Assembly: GCF_001467025.1 (NCBI RefSeq)
Contig: NZ_LNXV01000011.1
Coordinates: 36,705 to 100,704 of the forward strand
DNA: 64,000 nt
Direction of reading: 5' to 3'
Source: Legionella brunensis
GTDB lineage: Bacteria; Pseudomonadota; Gammaproteobacteria; Legionellales; Legionellaceae
Shown: positions 21,836-29,840 of the stretch, one piece after another
Position numbering within the stretch: the stretch's first letter is position 1
Layout: every line of letters begins with the position of its first letter
Notes under the pieces: generated by a model
The model's input: only the letters and a program-made list of their open reading frames with translations
Database searches by the model: none
Told to the model about the DNA's origin: nothing
Position numbers and translations under genes: made by a program

Positions 21836-22608
21836 TGACGAGTATTCTCAATAAAATAGCAGAGCATAAAAAATTAGAGGTTGCCGAAGCGAAACAACGG
21901 ATTCCCTTGGAAATTTTAATGGAACATCAGGGTTCTACCATCCGAGATTTCATCACAAGTCTTCAAAAAACAAGTCCTGGTATTATTGCCGAAATTAAAA
22001 AGGCATCTCCTAGTAAAGGATTAATTCGTGCTGATTTTAATGTGGCTGAAATTGCCACAATCTATGAGCAAAATGGAGCAAGTTGTTTGTCGGTTCTTAC
22101 CGATGTTAATTTTTTTCAGGGTGATCCCGCTTATATAGCTCTGGCAAAACAATACACGCGTTTGCCCATTCTTCGCAAAGATTTCATTATTGATCCCTAC
22201 CAAATTTATGAAAGCCGTTTTTTAGGTGCTGACTGCATTTTGCTTATTGTGGCTATGCTTGATGACTCTCAACTCAATGACTATTGCCAATTAGCTCAAG
22301 AACTTAATATGGCCGTTTTAGTAGAGAGTCATACACTTGAAGAATTACAACGCGCACTTAAGCTCCCTACTCCTTTAATGGGGGTAAATAATCGTAGCTT
22401 ACATACTTTCACCACCGACATCAGCACAAGTATTGAATTAGTTCACTATCTCCCTGAAGATAAGATCATGATTACTGAAAGTGGCATTAATTCGCGTGAA
22501 GATATCGAATTGATGTTAGACAATGACATCCATTGTTTCCTTATTGGCGAAAGTTTAATGCGAGCTCCAAATATAGGAGCAAAATTACAAGAATTTTTGT
22601 CACAATAA
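21835..22608 (+). CDS. trpC: Indole-3-glycerol phosphate synthase
   Basis: 257 residues, single-function TrpC with no fused TrpF. It closes the indole ring of CdRP. Landmarks are [54 protein letters not shown] and [12 protein letters not shown]. It ends the trpGDC run; about 180 bp without a gene follows before glsA. Confidence 0.97.
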   Translation: MTSILNKIAEHKKLEVAEAKQRIPLEILMEHQGSTIRDFITSLQKTSPGIIAEIKKASPSKGLIRADFNVAEIATIYEQNGASCLSVLTDVNFFQGDPAYIALAKQYTRLPILRKDFIIDPYQIYESRFLGADCILLIVAMLDDSQLNDYCQLAQELNMAVLVESHTLEELQRALKLPTPLMGVNNRSLHTFTTDISTSIELVHYLPEDKIMITESGINSREDIELMLDNDIHCFLIGESLMRAPNIGAKLQEFLSQ

Positions 22609-22788
22609 TATTCACCTACCGTGGGGCTCCTTTGCTTGGAAATGCATACGGTAAAGGGCCTCTATTCAATTAGTCCACAAATCCCATTCGTGTAAGCCCC
22701 CTGAACTTCCATCTAAATTTGCCCTTTTATTTGTATTAGTGTGCTAAATTTAGCATAATGCAACCCCATTTTTTCTACTAGAGAGTCT

Positions 22789-23721
22789 ATGACACAGAAT
22801 AAAATAACTGTTGATCTCTTGAAACAACTGGTGAGCAAAGCAGAGCTTAGCCAGGAAGGCGATACAGCCAACTATATCCCTGAACTAGCGAACGTTAATA
22901 AGGATATTACTGCCATGGCTGTTCATACTTTGGGTGGAGAAACGCTATCCTATAGCAACCAACCTCTTGCACCAGTAACCCTACAAAGTACGGGTAAAAT
23001 GATTACGCTCATTGGCCTACTTGAAGAGTTCGGTGCAGAACAGCTTTTTGAGTGGGTTAAAGTTGAGCCATCAGGGGATGATTTTGCGTCTATTACTCGC
23101 CTTGAACAGTTTGGCCCCAAACCCTCTAATCCGATGTTAAATGCGGGAGCCATTACTTTATGCTCTCATATTCCTGGGGTAAGTGAACAGCAATTTGCCT
23201 GGCTAGAACATTGGGTACAAAAACTTTTTAACCAGAAACTTAGCATTAATCCATTGGTTTTTGCTTCTGAGAAAAGAACAGGGAATCGCAACCGTTCTCT
23301 TGCTTATTTACTTAAAAGCAGAAACAACTTAGGCGCAAACGTTAACGAAACGTTAGATTTGTATTTTACTCTCTGCTCTTATGAAGCAATGCTTGAACAA
23401 ATGCTTTATTTGCCCACTATACTTGCCAACGCAGGAAAAGATCCTGCAAATGGCGAACAAATTATTTCATTGGAAACTTGCAAAATCACCTTGGCTATTA
23501 TGGCAACTTGTGGTTTATACGATGAAACAGGAACTCACATGGTTAAAACCGGTATGCCTGCCAAAAGTGGCGTTTCTGGTTATACTATCGCAGTAGTTCC
23601 CGGCAAGGCTGGTATTGCTGTTCTTAGCCCTCGCGTGAACTCAAAGGGCAATAGCATTCGTGGGGAGATTATGTTGGAAGAGTTATCCAAAGCAATGAAT
23701 TGGCATTTTGCTCTTCCCTAA
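22789..23721 (+). CDS. glsA: Glutaminase
   Basis: 310 residues, serine-dependent beta-lactamase-fold glutaminase. It hydrolyses glutamine to glutamate and ammonia. The catalytic SxxK is Ser67-Thr-Gly-Lys70 in LQSTGKMITLIGLLEE. Other family segments are NPMLNAGAITLCS, RNRSLAYLLKSRNN and MPAKSGVSGYTIAVVPGKAG. GAGAG precedes the ATG. It stands alone between two gaps of about 180 and 210 bp. Confidence 0.95.
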   Translation: MTQNKITVDLLKQLVSKAELSQEGDTANYIPELANVNKDITAMAVHTLGGETLSYSNQPLAPVTLQSTGKMITLIGLLEEFGAEQLFEWVKVEPSGDDFASITRLEQFGPKPSNPMLNAGAITLCSHIPGVSEQQFAWLEHWVQKLFNQKLSINPLVFASEKRTGNRNRSLAYLLKSRNNLGANVNETLDLYFTLCSYEAMLEQMLYLPTILANAGKDPANGEQIISLETCKITLAIMATCGLYDETGTHMVKTGMPAKSGVSGYTIAVVPGKAGIAVLSPRVNSKGNSIRGEIMLEELSKAMNWHFALP

Positions 23722-23931
23722 GTGAGTAACTTTAAACTATCTCCGATTTTATAAGCCGCAGTGTAATGTTGTATGGATGGAAGTCCGACAACATTCACAG
23801 TCAAGCCCTACTCTATTAGCAAATTACGATACGCATACCCTCATTTTTTTATAAACTAAGATTAGAGGCTGAATTTTTTAAAAGTTAAAGATATCTTCGT
23901 AATACAGAGAAAAGATAATGGAATACTGGAA

Positions 23932-24345
23932 ATGATAGATGACCAAAATTATTTCGATCATGATGCGGATATTGGCATTATTGGACAAGGTGCCACAGTA
24001 GAGGAAAGTTTTGAGCAAGCAGCAAAAGCGATGTTCGCTTTAATGGGCGATTTATCGCAAGTTTCTGCCAACAAATCCATTTCTTTCGAATTTACAGAAA
24101 ACGATATTGAATTGGCATTGGTGACATGGCTAAATTTGCTTCTCGCAAGTGCACAAGCAAATAATCTAATATTGTCTCATTTTAAAATTAGAAAAAAAGC
24201 TGACCTCTGGCACGGCAAGGCTCAAGGCGAAGTTTGGAGGCAGGATATTGAGCGAGGAATTGATGTAAAAGGTGCAACATTAACCATGCTCTGTGTTCAG
24301 CAAGTTGCTGATAGATGGGAAGCAAAATGCGTTGTTGATGTTTAA
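23932..24345 (+). CDS. Archease, RtcB RNA-ligase activator
   Basis: 137 residues matching archease: N-terminal YFDHDADIGI followed by GATVEESFEQAAKAMFALM and C-terminal VKGATLTMLCVQQ. Archease speeds guanylylation and multiple turnover of the RtcB ligase, and its Asp in DHDAD is a conserved metal ligand. The chosen ATG is the only one that gives the family N-terminus; an earlier ATG at 23918 is out of frame. It is 27 nt upstream of rtcB, the arrangement found in archaea and several bacteria. Confidence 0.92.
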   Translation: MIDDQNYFDHDADIGIIGQGATVEESFEQAAKAMFALMGDLSQVSANKSISFEFTENDIELALVTWLNLLLASAQANNLILSHFKIRKKADLWHGKAQGEVWRQDIERGIDVKGATLTMLCVQQVADRWEAKCVVDV

Positions 24346-24372
24346 GGGTATACATCAAAGGAGAATTAGTTT

Positions 24373-25794
24373 ATGGACATGGGCCGAATAAAACAACTTG
24401 ATGATTATCGATGGGCCCCCATAGAAAGGCCCAATGCGGTCATCATGTACGGTACTCAAGAGTTGATTGCTGCTATGGATGAAAAAGTCCGTGAGCAAAT
24501 TGTCAATGTGGCTAGTTTGCCTGGACTTGTAGGTCAGGCAATGACAATGCCTGATGCGCATTGGGGTTATGGGTTTCCTATTGGTGGTGTAGCCGCATTT
24601 GATGCTCATCAAGGTGGAATTATCTCAGCAGGAGGAGTAGGTTTTGATATTTCCTGTGGCATTCGTTGCTTACGCACAAATCTTTTTTTAGATGATGTTT
24701 TATCACACCTAGAAGATTTAGCTGAACAACTATTTTTTCATGTTCCTTCGGGTGTTGGCTCAACAGGGAAACTGCGTTTGAGCTTCCCCCAGTTGGACTC
24801 TCTCATGTGTAGTGGCGCCCAATGGGCTGTTAATCAAGGATACGGAGAAAAAGCCGATTTACAATATGTTGAAGAAAATGGCTGTATGCCAGGTTCTTTT
24901 CCCCAGTATGTTTCCGAACATGCTAAAAAACGTCAACTGCAAGAAATGGGAACCTTAGGATCAGGTAATCATTACCTGGAAATTCAACTCGTTAAAAAAA
25001 TTTATGATCAAAATGCAGCCGAAGCATTTGGCCTTCAGGAAAATCAAATTGTCATTGCGATTCATTGTGGTTCAAGAGGATTAGGGCATCAAATCGGTTC
25101 AGACTATCTAGTCTCATTGGCCAAAGCAGCCAATAAGTTGGGTCTTCATTTACCCGATCGCGAACTTGCTTGTGCTCCTATCCTTTCAGATGAGGGTCAG
25201 CGATACCTTGGAGCCATGTGTGCTGGTATCAATTGCGCCCTTGCTAACCGCCAAATTATTGTTCATTTAACCCGTGAGGCGGTTGCCAAAGTAATTCCTA
25301 AAGCTCATCTCGAAACCTTGTTTGATGTGTCTCACAATACTTGTAAGCAGGAAAAGCATTTAGTGAGTGGCAAAGAAAAAGAAATTTATGTTCATCGTAA
25401 AGGTGCTACACGCGCTTTTGGACCACAACACCCTGAGTTACCTATACGCTATAAGCAAGTAGGTCAACCTGTTTGTATTGGGGGAAGCATGGGTACAGGA
25501 TCGTTTATCCTGGCTGGAAACTCTGCCGATACGAATCATGCCTTCGCCTCAGCCTGTCATGGTGCAGGACGTCAAATGAGTCGTAGACAAGCTCTAAAAC
25601 TTTGGCAAGGAAGAGCCCTTGTCGATCAATTAAGAAATGAAGGCATTTACATTCGCAGTTGCTCAATGCGCGGCATTGCAGAGGAAGCTCCTGGAGCTTA
25701 CAAAGACGTTCATAAAGTAGTTGAGGCCACGGAATTTGCTGGATTAGCCCGCCGCGTTGCTTTTTTAAAACCCCTTGCGTGTATCAAAGGATGA
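24373..25794 (+). CDS. rtcB: RNA-splicing ligase RtcB (archease-associated type)
   Basis: 473 residues. RtcB joins 2',3'-cyclic phosphate or 3'-phosphate ends to 5'-OH RNA using GTP and manganese. Metal-site motifs are GVGFDISCGIRC, LGSGNHYLEIQ and IHCGSRGLGHQIG. The guanylylated His lies in ACHGAGRQMSRRQA. GSMGTGSFIL precedes it. AAGGAG precedes the ATG at 24373. The pairing with archease implies the activator-dependent class rather than the rtcA-linked E. coli type; no RtcA or RtcR is adjacent. Confidence 0.95.
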   Translation: MDMGRIKQLDDYRWAPIERPNAVIMYGTQELIAAMDEKVREQIVNVASLPGLVGQAMTMPDAHWGYGFPIGGVAAFDAHQGGIISAGGVGFDISCGIRCLRTNLFLDDVLSHLEDLAEQLFFHVPSGVGSTGKLRLSFPQLDSLMCSGAQWAVNQGYGEKADLQYVEENGCMPGSFPQYVSEHAKKRQLQEMGTLGSGNHYLEIQLVKKIYDQNAAEAFGLQENQIVIAIHCGSRGLGHQIGSDYLVSLAKAANKLGLHLPDRELACAPILSDEGQRYLGAMCAGINCALANRQIIVHLTREAVAKVIPKAHLETLFDVSHNTCKQEKHLVSGKEKEIYVHRKGATRAFGPQHPELPIRYKQVGQPVCIGGSMGTGSFILAGNSADTNHAFASACHGAGRQMSRRQALKLWQGRALVDQLRNEGIYIRSCSMRGIAEEAPGAYKDVHKVVEATEFAGLARRVAFLKPLACIKG

Positions 25795-25806
25795 AATAAG
25801 TTTGCT

Positions 25807-27048
25807 CTAAGTAGATTTAAAACGATTCGCACTAAAGGGATCAGGATTGGTAATTAGCTCATCTCCAGTCATCATTTCAGCAAGCAGTCGTCCAGTAACG
25901 GGGCCTAGAGTAAGGCCATGGTGCGCATGGCCAAATGCAAACCAAAGATCACGATGACGAGAAGCCTGCCCTATCACTGGCAACATATCAGGTGTGCAAG
26001 GTCGGCATCCCATCCAGGGGAGCTCCTCCAAACGTTTTGTGATAGGAAAAAGCGTGCGCGCAATAGGCTCAACTGAGTTAAGTTGTACCGGAGTCTTTCG
26101 CGAATCACGCCGGGCAAATTCAGCGCCTGTAGTGAGACGAATTCCACGTGACATAGGTGCCATGACGTAACCATTCTCAATATCGAGTACTGGATGAGTA
26201 AGCCTGGCATCTGGCCTCATATCATAATGCATATGGTAACCGCGCTTGACAGCAAGTGGAAAACGATAACCAAGGCGAGATGTCAAAACGTCTGCCCACG
26301 GTCCTAAAGTAATCACTGCAGAATTAGCCCTAATCTTCCCCTCCTCTGTTTTAAGTGTCCATCCATTGGATAACGTATTTGCATTACCAAAGAAAAAACG
26401 ACCACCAAGACCTTCAAAATGTTTCGCATAAGCCCTGACCAATGCTCCGGGATCACTAACAGATTCTGCTTCAGTGTATCGCAGGGCACCTAAAAGTGAG
26501 GTATCAAGATCTGGCTCGATCTGACGCAATGAGATAGTATCCAAGGACTCAAATTTAATGCCATACTCAACCTGACACTTCTCAGCAAACTGCATTTCAA
26601 TATCTTGCTTTTTTGCTGTTCTAAAAACTTTGAGCCACCCGCCTTGCCGTAGTAAATGACTAACCCCTGCTGCCTGGGCCATTAGATGATGTTCACTTAC
26701 ACTATGTTCGATCAGGGTTGCATAGGAGCGAGCGATCTCAGCATGACGTAACGGATGTGAATTAGACCAGTATTTCCACAAAAAAGGCACAAGTCTCAGA
26801 ATTGATTTCGGGTGATACCTGACTTCAGGCGAGCGATTGAATGCATATTTGATAAGAGAACCAATCTCTCGTGGGAATGCATAAGGATAGACACCTTCAC
26901 GTTGAATTAATCCAGCATTGCCAAATGAAGTCTCGCTTCCCGGTAGTTTTAAATCAATGAGAGCTACCGAACGTCCACGCATTTGCAGATGTGTTGCCAC
27001 CGATACACCAATGATACCGCCACCAAGCACAAAGGTATCAAATCTCAT
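25807..27048 (-). CDS. DadA-like FAD-dependent D-amino-acid dehydrogenase/oxidase
   Basis: About 413 residues from the ATG at 27048, which has AGAGG upstream; an in-frame ATG at 27066 would add six residues. The FAD-binding loop is VLGGGIIGVSVATHLQMRGR, followed by LIDLKLPGSETSFGNAG, typical of DadA. C-terminal family segments are LPWMGCRPCTPDMLPVIG and FAFGHAHHGLTLGPVTGRLL. DadA deaminates D-amino acids and passes electrons to the quinone pool. No alanine racemase or Lrp gene is nearby, so the substrate is uncertain. It is convergent with rtcB. Confidence 0.88.
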   Translation of the reverse strand: MRFDTFVLGGGIIGVSVATHLQMRGRSVALIDLKLPGSETSFGNAGLIQREGVYPYAFPREIGSLIKYAFNRSPEVRYHPKSILRLVPFLWKYWSNSHPLRHAEIARSYATLIEHSVSEHHLMAQAAGVSHLLRQGGWLKVFRTAKKQDIEMQFAEKCQVEYGIKFESLDTISLRQIEPDLDTSLLGALRYTEAESVSDPGALVRAYAKHFEGLGGRFFFGNANTLSNGWTLKTEEGKIRANSAVITLGPWADVLTSRLGYRFPLAVKRGYHMHYDMRPDARLTHPVLDIENGYVMAPMSRGIRLTTGAEFARRDSRKTPVQLNSVEPIARTLFPITKRLEELPWMGCRPCTPDMLPVIGQASRHRDLWFAFGHAHHGLTLGPVTGRLLAEMMTGDELITNPDPFSANRFKST

Positions 27049-27129
27049 CACGCTACCTCTATTCATATTTCATCCGTAAATATCAATCATCTATTAAACA
27101 CAATTGTTTATCTACAATTAATTGTACTT

Positions 27130-27858
27130 ATACATACTACACTCGGAGTTGCGTATGCCGGAATGGAAGTCTTAGGATTCGAAGCTACAACAACGTATAC
27201 AAAGGTAAGAATAAAGCGAGTCATACTCTTGTACTTAAAGCACAAAAAGGGAAGCGTGATATTAACTAATGAAATATATTGAAGGAGATCAATTAAAAAA
27301 TATCTTTTCTAGCCTTTCATTTCAGAAAAAAATTCAAGTTCTTATCGAACTAACACAGCAAGTACAATTTTTGCATGACAATGATTATTTACATTTGGAT
27401 ATATGGCCAGAAAATATCCTATTTGACGGCCAAGCGATACTTCATGATTATGGATGCAGTGCTAAATTATTGAATGGCACATTTGTAAGTAAATTAAAGG
27501 GATCACATATCCCCCAGAAATTATTGAGTCTCATAAAATGCTCACCCCATGTATTTATGGGAAATTTTCAGATACCTATGCACTTGGGATGACTTTTTAT
27601 GAATTACTTTATGAAGATTACTATGACTATACATTAGATAAGACACTTGACGATTTTATGAAACGCTATACTGCTTATTATAAGTCGGTAATAGAGCTCT
27701 TAAATTCAAAAGAAGATTTATTAGCAGGATTAATAATCAAAATGATTACTCCTAGTATTAATCAACGAATATTGACTAGGGATATTTTATCCTGTTTGGC
27801 TCTAATAAAAGAAAAACTTAGCCCTGAATTAAATACAACTTATTCTGTTACTTATTAA
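27130..27858 (+). pseudogene. Decayed Ser/Thr protein-kinase-like gene in three frames
   Basis: Kinase-like pieces lie in order but in three reading frames. Frame A (about 27130-27265) gives SYNNVYKGKNKASHTLVLKA, like the kinase beta1-beta3 with its Lys, then stops. Frame B (27269-27592) starts MKYIEGDQLKNIF, like the hinge region, then HLDIWPENILFD (catalytic loop, Asp and Asn present) and DYG in place of DFG. At CCCCC (27511-27515) the homology moves to frame C, which reads PPEIIESHKML (APE-like), then YGKFSDTYALGMTFYELL (DxxxxG of helix F). One extra C would restore the second join. The helix C region is missing between pieces A and B, and there is no ATG in frame A, so this is gene decay rather than one sequencing slip. 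Confidence 0.7.
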
Positions 27859-28068
27859 ATTAAAATCTAAGCAGGCGACTGGGCCATCAAATTAACAAGT
27901 CCACCCCACATCGGATACTCACTTAATAGTTTTTTTGACTTGCATAAATCATCAGGGACTTGTTCTCGCTTTGTCCGTGTTGACGCCAATGTAATGAGCT
28001 TTAGTTCCTTGCTCAATTTTTAAACTCTGATGAATCATCCTATTGAATTTTGTCGAAAAGCTTCCCTC
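27859..28068. other. Intergenic stretch without a convincing gene
   Basis: About 210 bp between the kinase pseudogene and the promoter of the next gene. On the minus strand an open stretch ending at TAG 27867-27869 reads about 47 codons (ending GGLVNLMAQSPA) but has no ATG start with a ribosome-binding site. It may be a remnant or chance. Confidence 0.4.
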
Positions 28069-28101
28069 GTTAATAAATGCTTAATATTTAATCTATATAA
28101 T
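28069..28101 (+). promoter_or_regulatory. PmrA-box promoter of the downstream effector-like gene
   Basis: The tandem repeat gTTAATaaA (28069-28077), a 2-bp spacer, then cTTAATatT (28080-28088) matches the Legionella PmrA consensus cTTAATatT-N2-cTTAATatT. The second half is perfect and the first has six of nine. A perfect TATAAT sits at 28096-28101, seven bp after the box, so the box covers the -35 region as in known PmrA-activated promoters. The response regulator PmrA controls many Dot/Icm effector genes. The match and geometry are seen; binding is inferred. Confidence 0.6.
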
Positions 28102-28160
28102 TGCGCCCCTCACTTATTGTCAATATTAAATACAATCATTTTTGCAGTTAAGAGATTTAT

Positions 28161-29207
28161 ATGAAAAGAAAATTCGACACATGCGCCAATAATCAGGGAA
28201 CAGAAGCGGAAACCTATATAAACTATGTCAAACTAAACAAAACAGTAATTTTGGTTAGAAATTGGATTAAACATAAAAATATACTTATCAGTACACCTTG
28301 TAATGAAAAATTTCATTCTGTTTATTCAATCGCAAAATTAGTTGATAATAAAAACCCCCTACCTCTTATGATGCCCGGGGTATATTTCGATGCTAACTAT
28401 TGTTCTACTAATTATGAAAGCTGGGAAGAACTTTATCTAAAAGATGATATATTTATTTCACTAGAAAATTTACACCATAGTCATCCTCAAGCCTTTTCAT
28501 TAGAAACGGTTTTTTTGTCAAATAAATATAATGGTTTTTTACGAACAAATCTGCGTTACGATGATATCCAGCTAACGACAATGAGTAAGTACGATCAAGA
28601 ACGCTTCCTCATTCAGTTAAAAAAACGGTATCCATCTTACTATAAAGACTATTTAGATGCTCAACCTTCTATAAATGCTTTATTAGCAATAAATAAACAT
28701 AAGTTGGATTATATATTAAATACCGTTGAAACAATGTTGGTATTGAGTTGTCATAAAGGTGGTTTGCGAACCACTAGTCTACCTGATAGTTTAACCGACC
28801 TTTTAAGTGCATATGGTTACCAGTTATTAATTCAAATCTTATCAGAAAATTTAAGTGAAAATGAAAGACGAGGATTAAAAAATTTGTGGGCCAAGAATAT
28901 CCACAACCAATCAGAAAAAAGCGTCCAAGATTTGATTGATTCGGCATTGAGTGGATCTTGTACGACAACTTTAGGTTTATATTGGCTAGGACTTATCAGG
29001 GGGGTTCGACAAAATTTCTCGTTTACCTTCAATGAGGTTTTTTTAGATCAAATATATGACAACTTTGTTGCAAATAATCCCATGGAGTCAGCAAAGATAT
29101 CAAAAGCATTATTTATGGCATGCATTAAAGAGAATATGCGATATATTGCTACGGAAATGTTAAATCCAGTCGATGAGCAACGCGTTTCTGTTACTACTAT
29201 GTTTTAA
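28161..29207 (+). CDS. Unknown effector-like protein, probably frameshifted near its 3' end
   Basis: 348 residues, family not recognised. It is AT-rich with no signal peptide or membrane helix, and AAGAG precedes the ATG. The PmrA-type promoter just upstream and its orphan setting argue for a Dot/Icm substrate. The frame stops at TAA 29205-29207 inside the run GTTTTAATCG. Reading one base earlier from TTA 29204 continues for 34 more codons with coherent helical sequence (IEDIKEIILKIGLNYSNEEK) to TAA 29306-29308. One additional T in the TTTT tract would fuse them. Either the gene is recently frameshifted, the base call is wrong, or the C-terminus was remodelled. For an effector this matters because the secretion signal is C-terminal. 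Confidence 0.65.
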   Translation: MKRKFDTCANNQGTEAETYINYVKLNKTVILVRNWIKHKNILISTPCNEKFHSVYSIAKLVDNKNPLPLMMPGVYFDANYCSTNYESWEELYLKDDIFISLENLHHSHPQAFSLETVFLSNKYNGFLRTNLRYDDIQLTTMSKYDQERFLIQLKKRYPSYYKDYLDAQPSINALLAINKHKLDYILNTVETMLVLSCHKGGLRTTSLPDSLTDLLSAYGYQLLIQILSENLSENERRGLKNLWAKNIHNQSEKSVQDLIDSALSGSCTTTLGLYWLGLIRGVRQNFSFTFNEVFLDQIYDNFVANNPMESAKISKALFMACIKENMRYIATEMLNPVDEQRVSVTTMF

Positions 29208-29308
29208 TCGAAGACATTAAAGAAATAATTCTGAAAATAGGGTTAAATTACAGCAACGAAGAAAAATATCGACGATGCTTCTATTCAACCCTACTCAGGT
29301 CATGCTAA
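29204..29308 (+). other. Out-of-frame continuation of the preceding gene
   Basis: 34 codons plus stop, open directly after the frame of the 28161 gene ends, containing IEDIKEIILKIGLNYSNEEK and ending LLRSC. It has no start codon of its own. It is best read as the original C-terminus cut off by loss of one T at 29202-29205. Chance remains possible over so short a stretch. Confidence 0.4.
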
Positions 29309-29431
29309 GCCTTCCAAGCTCTTTTTTCATTCATTCTATAAATTGCTCTAGACGCTTTTGATAGCTGATGGGACACTGCCTTACTCTTTTCTAAAGCCCA
29401 ATTCTATGGGTAATTTTACAAATGTTTAAAT
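29309..29431. other. Intergenic stretch, nothing convincing
   Basis: About 120 bp with no gene that can be supported. A minus-strand open stretch of some 31 codons (containing QLSKASRAIYRMNEKRAWKA) ends at TAG 29305-29307 but lacks a credible start. Confidence 0.4.
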
Positions 29432-29470
29432 AAATATCATACTGATGATATTTTGCGCAAATCATGATTT
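29432..29470. promoter_or_regulatory. Cluster of three perfect dyads upstream of two small ORFs
   Basis: Three symmetric elements lie end to end: AAATATCAT/ATGATATTT (29432-29440 and 29445-29453, 9-bp arms, loop ACTG); TTTGCGCAAA (29452-29461, perfect palindrome); AAATCATGATTT (29459-29470, perfect palindrome). They lie 34-72 bp before the first small ORF. Such a cluster suggests operators or an RNA structure. No known consensus was recognised. Confidence 0.45.
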
Positions 29471-29503
29471 AAAAAATGATACCTCCTCTAATAAGGAAAA
29501 TTT

Positions 29504-29617
29504 ATGGGTCAACCCGTTATAGATAAGCGACAATTGCAAGTCCTTAATATAATCCTGGCTAAATGGCCATCACTTTACTATACGTTAAATAAATACAGCG
29601 AAGGAGCTCTCTTATGA
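29504..29617 (+). CDS. Small ORF, 37 residues, unknown
   Basis: Starts MGQPVIDKRQLQVLN with AAGGA at Shine-Dalgarno distance and ends in a 4-bp ATGA overlap with the next small ORF. The overlap and ribosome-binding sites suggest a translated pair. It has no recognisable domain. It may be a leader peptide for the second ORF. Confidence 0.4.
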   Translation: MGQPVIDKRQLQVLNIILAKWPSLYYTLNKYSEGALL

Positions 29618-29784
29618 ATAAAAATGATAAACAAAAGGATCATCCTGAGATCACAGATATTAAACATATTTGTGATATTTCGCCCGATACAAAAGATACA
29701 GAGGGTGTTTGTGAAAAAGTTAGTCATCATGATAGATCTAATAAAAAAACAAGCAATAAGAACCCGAAAAAAAATAAAACTTAA
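29614..29784 (+). CDS. Small Lys/Asp-rich ORF, 56 residues, unknown
   Basis: Starts MNKNDKQKDHPEITDIKH with a strong AAGGAG seven nt before the ATG, and ends in a Lys/Asn-rich tail (KKTSNKNPKKNKT). It contains two Cys (CDISPD and GVCEKV). It overlaps the 37-codon ORF by 4 bp. It is hydrophilic and probably disordered. The function is unknown; a small regulator or remnant are alternatives. Confidence 0.45.
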   Translation: MNKNDKQKDHPEITDIKHICDISPDTKDTEGVCEKVSHHDRSNKKTSNKNPKKNKT

Positions 29785-29840
29785 GTGATCCATAAAATTT
29801 TCATTTAGTGGAAATTGAGTATTTGTAGATTTTTCTGCAA

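Noticed and set aside
26983..27282. Open frame over the dadA start and the kinase remnant as a real gene
   Set aside because: It overlaps the dadA 5' end antisense and has no ribosome-binding site; the kinase-like reading lies in another frame.
27867..28020. Minus-strand open stretch of about 47 codons ending GGLVNLMAQSPA
   Set aside because: No start codon with a ribosome-binding site, no recognised domain, and overlapping alternative frames are also open over short distances.
29305..29403. Minus-strand stretch containing QLSKASRAIYRMNEKRAWKA as a transposase or effector remnant
   Set aside because: Only about 31 codons, bounded by stops, no family match; it overlaps the end of the better-supported plus-strand extension.
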